From: Oxalobacteraceae bacterium
GTDB lineage: Bacteria; Pseudomonadota; Gammaproteobacteria; Burkholderiales; Burkholderiaceae_D
Assembly: GCA_947446335.1 (NCBI GenBank)
Contig: CANFGA010000190.1
Location: 1-6,463, forward strand
Direction: 5' to 3'
DNA: 6,463 nucleotides
The notes beneath the pieces were generated by a model. That model was not told where the DNA came from. It worked only from the letters and a program-made list of their open reading frames with translations, and searched no databases. Positions 1-5,899 of this stretch are shown here, one piece after another. Positions within the stretch are counted from its first letter, which is position 1. Every line of letters starts with the position of its first letter. A program made the translations under genes and the position numbers.

Positions 1-539
1 ACTTCGGCGTCCGAAATCTGGATCTTGCCATCGACTTCACGCTCGCGCAGGCGCTGCATGATGATTTCCTGGCGAATTTCTTCGCGGAAAGAAGCGAAGG
101 TCGTGCCTTCCTTTTCCATCTGGTTGCGCATCGCTTGCACCGTCAATTTCTGCTGCTCGGCGATGCGGCCGATGGCCCGATCGAGGATCGTATCCTCGAC
201 CCGTATTCCCATTTCCTTGGCCAATTGCAGTTGCGCGCGCTCGACGATCATGCGCTCGAGCATCTGGCGCTGCAAGTCGGCCGGCTCGGGCAACTGGACA
301 TTTTGTGCATTCATCCGGCGCACCACGGTCTTGATCCGCAGCGCCAGTTCCTGGCGCGTGATGACTTCATCGTTGACGATGACGGCGATCGAATCGAGCG
401 GTATCGGTGCGGCTGCAAGTGCAGCCGCTGGCACAACAGCCTGGGCCAGGGTCACGCCGGACGAGAGGGCGCACAGCAGGATCGCTGCGAGCTTGAGTTG
501 GTGCATGCTGACATTGCGCATAGTGTGTGAAGCATCCAT
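1..539 (-). CDS. surA: Periplasmic chaperone / peptidyl-prolyl isomerase SurA, N-terminal part (cut by window edge)
   Basis: SurA escorts unfolded outer-membrane proteins across the periplasm to the BAM complex; LptD is one of its known clients. About 179 codons are visible and the reading frame runs off the left edge of the window. Read on the minus strand, the protein opens with a short polar stretch, then a hydrophobic signal segment (about residues 14-33, LKLAAILLCALSSG) ending in a plausible signal peptidase site near ALA/AQA. The typical SurA N-terminal core follows: LDSIAVIVNDEVITRQEL at about 48-65, then a helical region with QRQMLERMIVERAQLQLAKE and the segment EGTTFASFREEIRQEIIMQRLRERE. 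The parvulin PPIase domains lie outside the window. The start is uncertain: in-frame ATGs occur at 569, 539, 521 and 506, and none has a good Shine-Dalgarno. Position 539 is a compromise, and 521 gives the tidiest signal peptide. It lies downstream of lptD on the same strand and is probably co-transcribed with it. Confidence 0.93.
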   Translation of the reverse strand, partial: MDASHTMRNVSMHQLKLAAILLCALSSGVTLAQAVVPAAALAAAPIPLDSIAVIVNDEVITRQELALRIKTVVRRMNAQNVQLPEPADLQRQMLERMIVERAQLQLAKEMGIRVEDTILDRAIGRIAEQQKLTVQAMRNQMEKEGTTFASFREEIRQEIIMQRLREREVDGKIQISDAE

Positions 540-614
540 GAGTTCTGTTAAATGAAAATGACGCGACATTGCGGCGCAGAGCTGCCGGATCAAGCGGCGC
601 TCAATCAGGGCTCG
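540..614 (-). other. lptD-surA intergenic spacer
   Basis: A short gap of about 75 bases separates the lptD stop (TGA at 617-615) from the chosen surA start. The two genes share a reading frame, and no stop codon interrupts the spacer in that frame, so a readthrough product would be in frame. An in-frame ATG at 569-567 could be an earlier surA start. I see no GC-rich hairpin followed by a T-run on the minus strand, which fits an operon with both genes on one transcript. Confidence 0.5.
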
Positions 615-2885
615 TCACAGGCGCCCGCCTTGGCTGTTGAAGCCAGGATTGAGCTGCTGGTAGCCGGGAATGGTGGTCTTGAGCGTCTGCAGCGAATTGT
701 TTCCAACCCCGAAGCTGGACAAGCCGCTCAACTCGAGCTGGAAAAAGATCGGCGTCGCCACGGTATTGGCGGTCGTCACGAAGCGCTGTGCACCCATACG
801 GAAAATCCAGCAATCGCCGTTGTATTCGAGTCCGACCAGGCTTTCCAGAATTTTCTTGTCGAGCATCGAATAGCTGACGCGACCCACGCCATACCAGCGC
901 TGCGAAATCGGCCATTGGCTCGACAGGTCGGCATTCTTGAACACGCCGCGCAATTCGCGGTAACCGAGATTGAGCACCTTCTTCGGGGCCGGTTGCCATT
1001 GCACCGTGTAATTCGAACTGACCACGCGGCTGTCGCCCGGATTGTATTGCACGGCACTATCGAAGCCCCAGGTTTCGGAGATCCGGCCGGCAGCGGCCAG
1101 CAAGACATCGGAGCGGGTCGTGTTGACCGGGGTCGAGGCATCGAGCTGTACCCGTTGCTCGCTCAAATAGAAACGCTGGCCGATGGTCAGGCGCAAGCGC
1201 TCGGCGCCGCTCTCTTCCAGAAAACGCGACGTGATGGCCGCCGTGACCTGGTTGGTGTCGCCGATGCGGTCGGCACCGACGAAGCGATTTTCAGTAAACA
1301 GCTGGGCCAGGTTGAAGGTGGCGGCAGCGGTATCGAAATTCGGGAACAGCGTCTGGTCGCGGTACGGGGTGTATACGTAAAACAGGCGCGGCTCCAGCGT
1401 TTGCGTGGTGGCGCGCCCGAACAGCTTGGCGTCGCGCTCGAACATCAAGCCGCTGTCGAGCGAAAAAGTCGGGATCGCGCGCGACAGCGATTGCGCGTCG
1501 GGCGCGACCGAGACCACCGGGTTGTCGCTCATTTGATAGGAACTGGCGTTCAGCATCAGCTTGGGCGTGACGAAATAGCCGGGTGCGATGACGGGATAAC
1601 TGACTTGGGGCGTGACAACCATGCGGTTGCCGCGGATCAATTCCGGATGATAAAAGCGCGTCAACTCGGCATCGAGCGCCCAGTCGAAACCGCCGCCGAC
1701 ATCGAAACGGCCGGCGTGAAAATAAATCTGCGGCAACCGGTCGTAAGGCCGGGCCACGGTCAGGCTCGGATTTTGCACCGCAGCCGGGTCTTGCAGCACC
1801 TGGTAGTTTTGCGCGCGCGCCGTCAAGGTCCAGAATTCGCTGCGATAGTCGGTGCGCACTTCGCGCAGCAACTGGCGATCGGCGCTGTTGGCGACCGAGG
1901 TCGAAAAGTCACCCAAATAGTCGTCATCGGACGCGGCCCGCACATTCCAGCCGAACGACAGCCCCGGCGCGAGCGCCTGCGAGTGCACCGACTTCAGCAG
2001 ATAGCGGTCGGTATTGCGCTGCTTGTCACCCAGCAGAAACTCGAGGTCGGTTTCGCCACCATAGCTGCCGGCATCGTTCTCGCCGATGTAGCGGCCCTTG
2101 GCGCCCACTTGCAAGCCGCGGCGCTCGATGTATTTCGGTGACAGCGTCAGATCGCGGTTCGGTGCGATATTGAAATAATAAGGCACGGTCAATTCTGCGC
2201 CGCCCTTGGTCGAGAAACCGGGAGTCGGCGGCAGCCAGCCTGAGCGACGCGCGCCCGACAGCGAAAACGACAGCAACGGCGTGCCGATGATCGGCACATC
2301 CTTGAAATAAACGACCGTCGCGCCGGCGGTGCCGACGTCGCGCCCGCTGTCGAGGTTCATCGTGCTCGATTTCACATACCAGTCCGGGTTGGGGCCCTGA
2401 CACGTGCTGTAAGTGCCATCGCTGACGACGGCCACTTCCGAGTTCAGGAAGTCGATGCGGCGCGCCTTGCCCTGCGCATTGTTGAGTTCGAGCTTGTAAG
2501 TCGGGTTCGTCATGTAACCCTGGCCCGACTCCAGATTGAGCTTGAGCAAGTCGCCGGTGTACTGGTCGCCATAGCGCCACATGCGGACATTGCCGCTGGC
2601 CTCGACTTCATTCTCGACCTGCAGATAGCAGGCGGTATCGGACGTCAAGCGGGTCTTGCCGCGCACCAAGTCGACATTGCCTTCGAGATTGACTTCCCGT
2701 TCGGGACGGCCAGCGATAGCTTCCGCCTGCGCCGTCATCGGCGCATTTTTTTCTTCGACAGACGACAAGCGCTTCTGCGCCGCCGGCGCTGCCTGCACAT
2801 GGGTGGACGCCGCAACAGAGGCGGCGATGGCCGTCAACGCGAAAACCCAGCGCCTCGACAAAGGGGTTGCTATAGGCCAGCTCAT
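615..2885 (-). CDS. lptD: LPS-assembly outer-membrane protein LptD
   Basis: LptD is the outer-membrane barrel that, with the lipoprotein LptE plugged inside it, inserts lipopolysaccharide into the outer leaflet after the LptB2FGCA bridge delivers it. The frame codes for 756 residues, close to the family's usual length (784 in E. coli). Residues 1-32 form a signal peptide (RRWVFALTAIAASVAAS, cleavage near VQA/AP). Residues of about 60-200 are the LptA-like jelly-roll domain, with REVNLEGNVDLVRGKTRLTS and EASGNVRMWRYGDQYTGD. From about residue 205 the barrel follows, containing RRSGWLPPTPGFSTKGG and FNIAPNRDLTLSPKYIERRG. The end carries NGDCWIFRMG and GLSSFGVGNNSLQTL, the usual LptD C-terminal signature. 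Cysteines are C86, C162 and C692 only (see findings). The start ATG at 2885 has no clear Shine-Dalgarno, but it places the signal peptide correctly and no in-frame ATG lies further upstream. It is followed by surA and is divergent from amgK. Confidence 0.97.
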   Translation of the reverse strand: MSWPIATPLSRRWVFALTAIAASVAASTHVQAAPAAQKRLSSVEEKNAPMTAQAEAIAGRPEREVNLEGNVDLVRGKTRLTSDTACYLQVENEVEASGNVRMWRYGDQYTGDLLKLNLESGQGYMTNPTYKLELNNAQGKARRIDFLNSEVAVVSDGTYSTCQGPNPDWYVKSSTMNLDSGRDVGTAGATVVYFKDVPIIGTPLLSFSLSGARRSGWLPPTPGFSTKGGAELTVPYYFNIAPNRDLTLSPKYIERRGLQVGAKGRYIGENDAGSYGGETDLEFLLGDKQRNTDRYLLKSVHSQALAPGLSFGWNVRAASDDDYLGDFSTSVANSADRQLLREVRTDYRSEFWTLTARAQNYQVLQDPAAVQNPSLTVARPYDRLPQIYFHAGRFDVGGGFDWALDAELTRFYHPELIRGNRMVVTPQVSYPVIAPGYFVTPKLMLNASSYQMSDNPVVSVAPDAQSLSRAIPTFSLDSGLMFERDAKLFGRATTQTLEPRLFYVYTPYRDQTLFPNFDTAAATFNLAQLFTENRFVGADRIGDTNQVTAAITSRFLEESGAERLRLTIGQRFYLSEQRVQLDASTPVNTTRSDVLLAAAGRISETWGFDSAVQYNPGDSRVVSSNYTVQWQPAPKKVLNLGYRELRGVFKNADLSSQWPISQRWYGVGRVSYSMLDKKILESLVGLEYNGDCWIFRMGAQRFVTTANTVATPIFFQLELSGLSSFGVGNNSLQTLKTTIPGYQQLNPGFNSQGGRL

Positions 2886-2952
2886 GCAGACAGTTTCATG
2901 AAAAAAAGAGGTGAAGTACCATGGCGGGCAATTTTTTTGATCGTAATCCCTT

Positions 2953-2981
2953 ATTATAGGGGAATCTGTGCGACACGTAGT
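2953..2981 (-). promoter_or_regulatory. Candidate lptD promoter (perfect -10 box)
   Basis: On the minus strand, TATAAT reads from 2958 to 2953, about 68 bases before the lptD start codon. This is a perfect sigma-70 type -10 hexamer in a suitable place. At the standard 17-base spacing the -35 position (2981-2976) reads ACTACG, a poor match to TTGACA. The promoter would therefore need an activator, or the true promoter is elsewhere. In E. coli, lptD (imp) also has a sigma-E promoter; I do not see a clear sigma-E site here. Confidence 0.45.
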
Positions 2982-2984
2982 CGC
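2970..2984. repeat. Inverted repeat GCGAC-N5-GTCGC over the -35 position of the lptD promoter
   Basis: A perfect 5-base inverted repeat with a 5-base spacer (ACGTA) overlaps the place where the -35 element of the candidate lptD promoter should be. Its size and position would suit a dimeric regulator, but a repeat this short can arise by chance. Confidence 0.3.
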
Positions 2985-3077
2985 TCAATAACCGCGTTAG
3001 CGGTAGCAAGTCATGCATGATACACCCAAAAAAAATGCGCTAAGTCCTTGAAATTAATGGGATGTTAGCGTCGGCTC

Positions 3078-3083
3078 TATAAT
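3078..3083 (+). promoter_or_regulatory. Candidate -10 box facing the intron and amgK
   Basis: TATAAT on the plus strand is a perfect -10 hexamer. The -35 position at 17-18 base spacing is poor (TTAATG or TAATGG); a TTGAAA lies too far away, at 24 bases. If used, it would start a transcript that runs about 400 bases to the intron, then through the intron into amgK. It could be the ancestral amgK promoter, now separated from its gene. There is no other support. Confidence 0.25.
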
Positions 3084-3234
3084 TTCGCCCAGCGAATCGT
3101 AGCCGAACTTCAAATACATCACCCAAAAGATGCACGTCCAACGGGCATCCACATTCAGATTTTTATCTGTTTCGTGGTCGCCAACAGGTCCAATTCTGCT
3201 CAAAAAGCGAGTGAGTGTTGCTAATTTACAACCA

Positions 3235-3255
3235 TGCGGAAATTTATTTTCCGCA
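3235..3255. repeat. Perfect 8-bp hairpin in the intergenic segment
   Basis: TGCGGAAA at 3235-3242 pairs with TTTCCGCA at 3248-3255 around a five-base loop (TTTAT). Neither side has a proper T-run, so it does not look like an intrinsic terminator. Its role is unknown. Confidence 0.4.
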
Positions 3256-3489
3256 AGATTGTACTGCCTCTTTACCGAGAAAGCAGTTACGCAAGCCAGC
3301 AATGGTGTTGAAGTCTGAAATTGATGTGTCATGCCAACGACAGAGCGCAATGCTCTGGAAAATCTTGTCGCATCCGAAATATCAGGTGCTGCGACCGGGC
3401 GCACGACCGCCCGTCATCTACTCGAACATGCGTCATTGGCAACGATGGGGTGTGAAGCTTCGACGACAATGTACCCCTGTGTTTTTACA

Positions 3490-3990
3490 GTGCCTAAATC
3501 ACGCGAGTGATTGGGGTGGAGACTGCCAGCAGAAAGGCGGTTGAGGGGCTAGATGAATGCCGCAAGGGTAATGTAATGTGAACCATCGCTTGAACCCTCG
3601 TAAATATAAATAGGCCAAAACTGCTGTCAGGCCTAAACCAAAAGGTATGTGGTTGGATATCTCCGTGGATTCTGGGGATACGTCGTCATACAAACCACCG
3701 GGGGAAAGATGGACCCTAAACGGCCAGTCGCGAGACATTGCCTCGCGTCGATATTCCAGGGAACGTGGTAAGCCCGATTTTTTGCCTCGCCGTCAAAGCA
3801 CCGATGGAGAGGCAGGCGAACCGCAAGGAACGCTGTAGAAAAAGCGGGTATGGGAGGATGGAAAAAGCAAACGCCGGGTTGTAATGATCCGGACAGGGAT
3901 TCGAAATTTGTCCTGACCTGAAAGGGTGCAGACTTCCATCTGGTGTAGTAGTCGTCACTCGGCTTTAATGTCATCAAGTAGTTATTTTCA
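3490..3990 (+). ncRNA. Group II intron RNA domains 1-3 (5' ribozyme region)
   Basis: This non-coding stretch before the maturase is rich in complementary arms, as expected for domains 1-3. Examples are AATCAC/GTGATT (3499-3514), TAGGCC/GGCCTA (3611-3616 with 3630-3635), CGCGAG/CTCGCG (3729-3734 with 3742-3747) around the loop ACATTGC, CCGGG/TCCGG near 3874-3892, and GGACA/TGTCC (3891-3895 with 3909-3913). The run CAGGGAACGTGG near 3757 and TAGTAGTC near 3946-3953 resemble segments that I associate with domain 1 and domain 3 of IIB introns such as Ll.LtrB; this is from memory. Domain borders cannot be fixed by eye. The small open frames here are incidental. Confidence 0.75.
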
Positions 3991-3993
3991 ACG

Positions 3994-4061
3994 CCCCGAA
4001 GGGTCGCAGTCTACCCTTCGGGGGAAAACTGCGACCTCGGCGGGCATCACTACCCGAGGTT
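3994..4061 (+). promoter_or_regulatory. Hairpin cluster before the maturase start, hiding its ribosome-binding site (likely domain 4a)
   Basis: Three helices compete. Helix 1 is an 11-bp perfect stem, 3994-4004 with 4013-4023 (CCCCGAAGGGT / ACCCTTCGGGG). Helix 2 joins GGTCGCAG (4002-4009) with CTGCGACC (4029-4036), 8 bp, using the loop of helix 1. Helix 3 joins ACCTCGG (4034-4040) with CCGAGGT (4054-4060), 7 bp. The Shine-Dalgarno GAGG (4056-4059), six bases before the ATG at 4066, lies inside the 3' arm of helix 3. In Ll.LtrB, domain 4a carries the ribosome-binding site and is the high-affinity site for the maturase, which represses its own translation. The same position and logic are inferred here. 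Confidence 0.7.
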
Positions 4062-4065
4062 CAGC

Positions 4066-5769
4066 ATGAAAGAAATCGATATCATTGATACCGGTTCTGC
4101 GTCCTCGCACATTCCGTCCGAATGGAGCGCCATCAATTGGCGCCTCGCTCAAAAGAATGTGAGAGGCATGCAGAGTCGATTAGCGAAGGCAGCACAGGAA
4201 GGCAACTGGCGCAGGGTGAAAGCCCTGCAACGATGGCTGACCCACTCGTTTTGCGCGAAGGCGCTGGCGGTCAAACGAGTGACTGAAAATCAAGGCAAAC
4301 GCACCGCAGGTGTGGATCGTCAAATATGGGAGTCACCGCAGCAAAAATTCGCTGCGATTGCCCGGTTGAAGAAACAAGGATATCGCCCCCTGCCGTTACG
4401 GAGGGTCTATATCCCAAAATCGAATGGAACGATGCGCCCGTTGGGCATACCAACCATGCGGGACAGGGCCATGCAGGCACTACATCTGCTGGCGCTAGAC
4501 CCGGTTTTGGAGACGGTGAGCGACCCGAACTCTTACGGGTTCAGGAAAAATCGTTCAACGGCTGATGCGATGTCTCAGATATTTCTCAATACATGTCGGA
4601 AGGTCTCGGCACAATGGGTTTTGGATGCAGACATCGAAGGTTTCTTCGATAACATCAACCACGATTGGATGATTGACAACGTCCTGATGGACAAGTCGAT
4701 CTTGCGAAAATGGCTAAAGTCCGGGGTAGTAGACCGCGAGCAATTAATGACAACCACGGCGGGGACGCCGCAGGGCGGCATCATTAGCCCTGCATTGGCA
4801 AATTGGACGTTAAACGGATTGGAGACGGGTCTGATGACGCATCTAGGTGCGAAGTTCGGCGTGTCGAAGGTATCGAAGCTGAAAGTGGGCGTTGTGCGAT
4901 ATGCGGATGATTTCGTCGTGACCGGTGCCTCGAAAGAGTTGCTGGAAATGGAAATCAGACCATGGATAGAAAGCTTTCTCGCGGCTCGGGGATTGCGGCT
5001 GTCTGCGGCCAAAACGAAGATCGTGCACATCGACGAAGGTTTTGATTTTCTGGGGTGGAATTTCCGGAAATACTCGGGGAAACTGCTCATCAAGCCAAGT
5101 AAGAAAAACGTGAAAGCGTTTTACGAAAAGCTCAGGAAGGTCATTGGCAAAAATGTCAGTGCGAAACACGAAAACCTGATTCGACTGTTAAATCCAATGC
5201 TGCGGGGCTGGGCGCAATATCACAGTCCTGTAGTAGCCAAGGAGGCGTTTTCGCACATGGAGTCGCTGCTGTTCTGGCGGCTTCGACGATGGGCCAAGCG
5301 AAGGCACCCGAAGAAGAACGACGAATGGATACGCCGGAAGTATTGGCGTCCTATCGAAGAACGAAATGGGGTGTTTGCTGCAGAAGTCAACACGAAGGCT
5401 GGAGGCAAAGCGGTAATGGAAATGTACTCGTTACCAGGTACGCCGATAGTACGTCACAAGAAAATCAAAGGGGCTTACCAGCCCTACGATCCGCAATGGG
5501 AGGCATACGGCGAAAAGCTCAGGCAAGATCGCATGTTGAAAAACATGCGCTATCGCACCGAGTGGATCAAGCTGTATGTCGACCAAAGAGGCTTGTGTGG
5601 GGTCTGCGGATATGAGATGGACTTCGACACCGGATGGCACGACCACCACATAGAATACCGTGTGGCAGGCGGTTCCGATGCCCTGGGAAATCGCGTACTA
5701 TTGCATCCCAACTGTCATGCCAAAGTACATAGCCTGCATTTGAAAGTTGTAAAGCCGGTTCCGGAATAG
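4066..5769 (+). CDS. ltrA: Group II intron reverse transcriptase / maturase with HNH endonuclease domain
   Basis: This 567-residue protein binds its own intron RNA, helps it splice, and copies it into DNA after reverse splicing. Visible parts in order: N-terminal RT0/RT1 region to about 135 (SNGTMRPLGIPTMRDRAMQ at 119-137); RT2 with the first catalytic Asp, D189, in DADIEGFFDNI; TPQGGIISP at 234-242; the catalytic YADD at 279-282; RT6/7 with FDFLGWNF at 326-333; maturase domain X at about 340-420 (LNPMLRGWAQYH, then FWRLRRWAKRRHPKK). The C-terminal HNH zinc domain, about 505-560, has C511-x2-C514, the H525-D-H-H528 cluster, and H547-P-N-C550-H551, so bottom-strand cleavage is probably intact. 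The length is usual for the family. The start is supported by GAGG six bases upstream. No frameshift or early stop is present. The symbol ltrA is used in the family sense. Confidence 0.97.
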   Translation: MKEIDIIDTGSASSHIPSEWSAINWRLAQKNVRGMQSRLAKAAQEGNWRRVKALQRWLTHSFCAKALAVKRVTENQGKRTAGVDRQIWESPQQKFAAIARLKKQGYRPLPLRRVYIPKSNGTMRPLGIPTMRDRAMQALHLLALDPVLETVSDPNSYGFRKNRSTADAMSQIFLNTCRKVSAQWVLDADIEGFFDNINHDWMIDNVLMDKSILRKWLKSGVVDREQLMTTTAGTPQGGIISPALANWTLNGLETGLMTHLGAKFGVSKVSKLKVGVVRYADDFVVTGASKELLEMEIRPWIESFLAARGLRLSAAKTKIVHIDEGFDFLGWNFRKYSGKLLIKPSKKNVKAFYEKLRKVIGKNVSAKHENLIRLLNPMLRGWAQYHSPVVAKEAFSHMESLLFWRLRRWAKRRHPKKNDEWIRRKYWRPIEERNGVFAAEVNTKAGGKAVMEMYSLPGTPIVRHKKIKGAYQPYDPQWEAYGEKLRQDRMLKNMRYRTEWIKLYVDQRGLCGVCGYEMDFDTGWHDHHIEYRVAGGSDALGNRVLLHPNCHAKVHSLHLKVVKPVPE

Positions 5770-5786
5770 GAATCTTTACTATGCTT

Positions 5787-5820
5787 GAGCCGTGTGCGGT
5801 GAAAGTCGCAAGCACGGTTC
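5787..5820 (+). ncRNA. Group II intron domain 5 (catalytic core)
   Basis: The 34-base domain 5 has the canonical shape. The lower stem is GAGCCGTG (5787-5794) with CACGGTTC (5813-5820). A two-base bulge, A5811-G5812, follows. The upper stem TGCGGT/GTCGCA is closed by a GAAA tetraloop at 5801-5804. The AGC catalytic triad is at 5788-5790. No base of the core looks damaged, so the ribozyme centre should be functional. Confidence 0.96.
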
Positions 5821-5862
5821 TTAGGGGGGAGAGATTCAGTAATGGGTCTTTCCTACCCTCCC
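5821..5862 (+). ncRNA. Group II intron domain 6 with bulged branch-point adenosine
   Basis: One continuous helix is broken only by a single unpaired A at 5855. G5824-G5826 pair with C5856-C5858, G5827-C5837 pair with G5844-T5854 (including G-T pairs), and the loop is 5838-5843. A lone A bulged from the 3' arm, about 7-8 bases from the intron end, is the expected lariat branch point. The exact 3' end (5862 or 5863) is not fixed, because the usual terminal AY dinucleotide is not obvious. Confidence 0.88.
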
Positions 5863-5899
5863 CAAAATCAACCAGATTCCAGGTCGCTTAATATCTCTC
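5863..5899 (+). other. 3' exon: short leader of amgK
   Basis: About 37 bases separate the intron from the amgK start codon. The only Shine-Dalgarno-like triplet is AGG at 5881-5883, about 16 bases from the ATG, which is too far to be convincing. Efficient translation may depend on bases further upstream, such as the intron's C-rich 3' end in unspliced RNA or the distant 5' exon in spliced RNA. Confidence 0.55.

Larger units (their letters stand above)
2886..3489. other. Long AT-richer intergenic segment between lptD and the group II intron
   Basis: About 600 bases hold no gene that I can support. Base composition is visibly richer in A and T than the flanking genes, with runs such as A7 near 2901, T7 near 2932 and A8 near 3028. 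Reading frames here are short, lack ribosome-binding sites and show no recognisable protein motif; the longest is a GTG-started 116-codon frame on the minus strand at 3054-3404. The segment does hold two perfect TATAAT boxes facing apart (2958-2953 minus, 3078-3083 plus), a ten-base palindrome TCATGCATGA at 3011-3020, an ACCGC/GCGGT repeat at 2991-3004, and hairpins at 3235-3255 and 3396-3413. It probably combines the native lptD/amgK control region with DNA of unknown, possibly foreign, origin. Confidence 0.6.
3490..5862 (+). mobile_element. Group II intron (IIB-like, chloroplast-like maturase type) with encoded reverse transcriptase
   Basis: This is a complete-looking retroelement: structured RNA of about 500 bases, a maturase gene in domain 4, then domains 5 and 6. 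Such introns splice through a lariat and move by reverse splicing into DNA, followed by copying by their own protein. The 3' end is well supported by domain 5 (5787-5820) and a domain 6 helix with bulged A5855; by analogy with known introns it falls 7-8 bases after that A, at about 5862 or 5863. The 5' end is less certain. The best candidate is GTGCC at 3490, four of five matches to the GTGYG consensus, followed at once by the hairpin AATCAC-GCGA-GTGATT. Total length is about 2.37 kb, usual for ORF-bearing members. It lies on the same strand as amgK. The RNA and protein type suggest the CL (chloroplast-like) group rather than the terminator-seeking class C; this assignment is inferred. Confidence 0.9.

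Noticed and set aside
552..2141. A 529-codon open frame on the plus strand, opposite lptD
   Set aside because: It is a long antisense shadow in GC-rich DNA. The encoded sequence is low-complexity, rich in Ala, Arg, Gly and Gln, with no family motif, while the opposite strand codes for an unmistakable LptD.
2882..2899. A five-codon upstream frame whose TGA overlaps the lptD ATG
   Set aside because: It has no Shine-Dalgarno and is too short to separate from chance; translational coupling was considered and not supported.
3054..3404. A 116-codon minus-strand frame started by GTG in the intergenic region
   Set aside because: It has no ribosome-binding site and no recognisable motif, and the plus-strand TATAAT lies inside it. 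It may be a decayed fragment, but it cannot be supported as a gene.
3396..3413. CGGGCG/CGCCCG hairpin as a terminator and class C intron target
   Set aside because: It has no T-run on either strand, it lies about 76 bases before the best intron start, and the encoded protein and domain 5 do not suggest a class C intron.
3331..3510. A 59-codon plus-strand frame running into the intron 5' end
   Set aside because: It has no ribosome-binding site and no recognised family. If the intron were removed exactly as 3490-5863, this frame would join amgK in frame, but the boundary is uncertain and a frame match has a one in three chance, so no fusion is claimed.
3994..4036. A full H-type pseudoknot of an 11-bp and an 8-bp stem
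   Set aside because: The stems share bases 4002-4004, and the loops left over are too short to span the long stem, so competing hairpins are the better reading.
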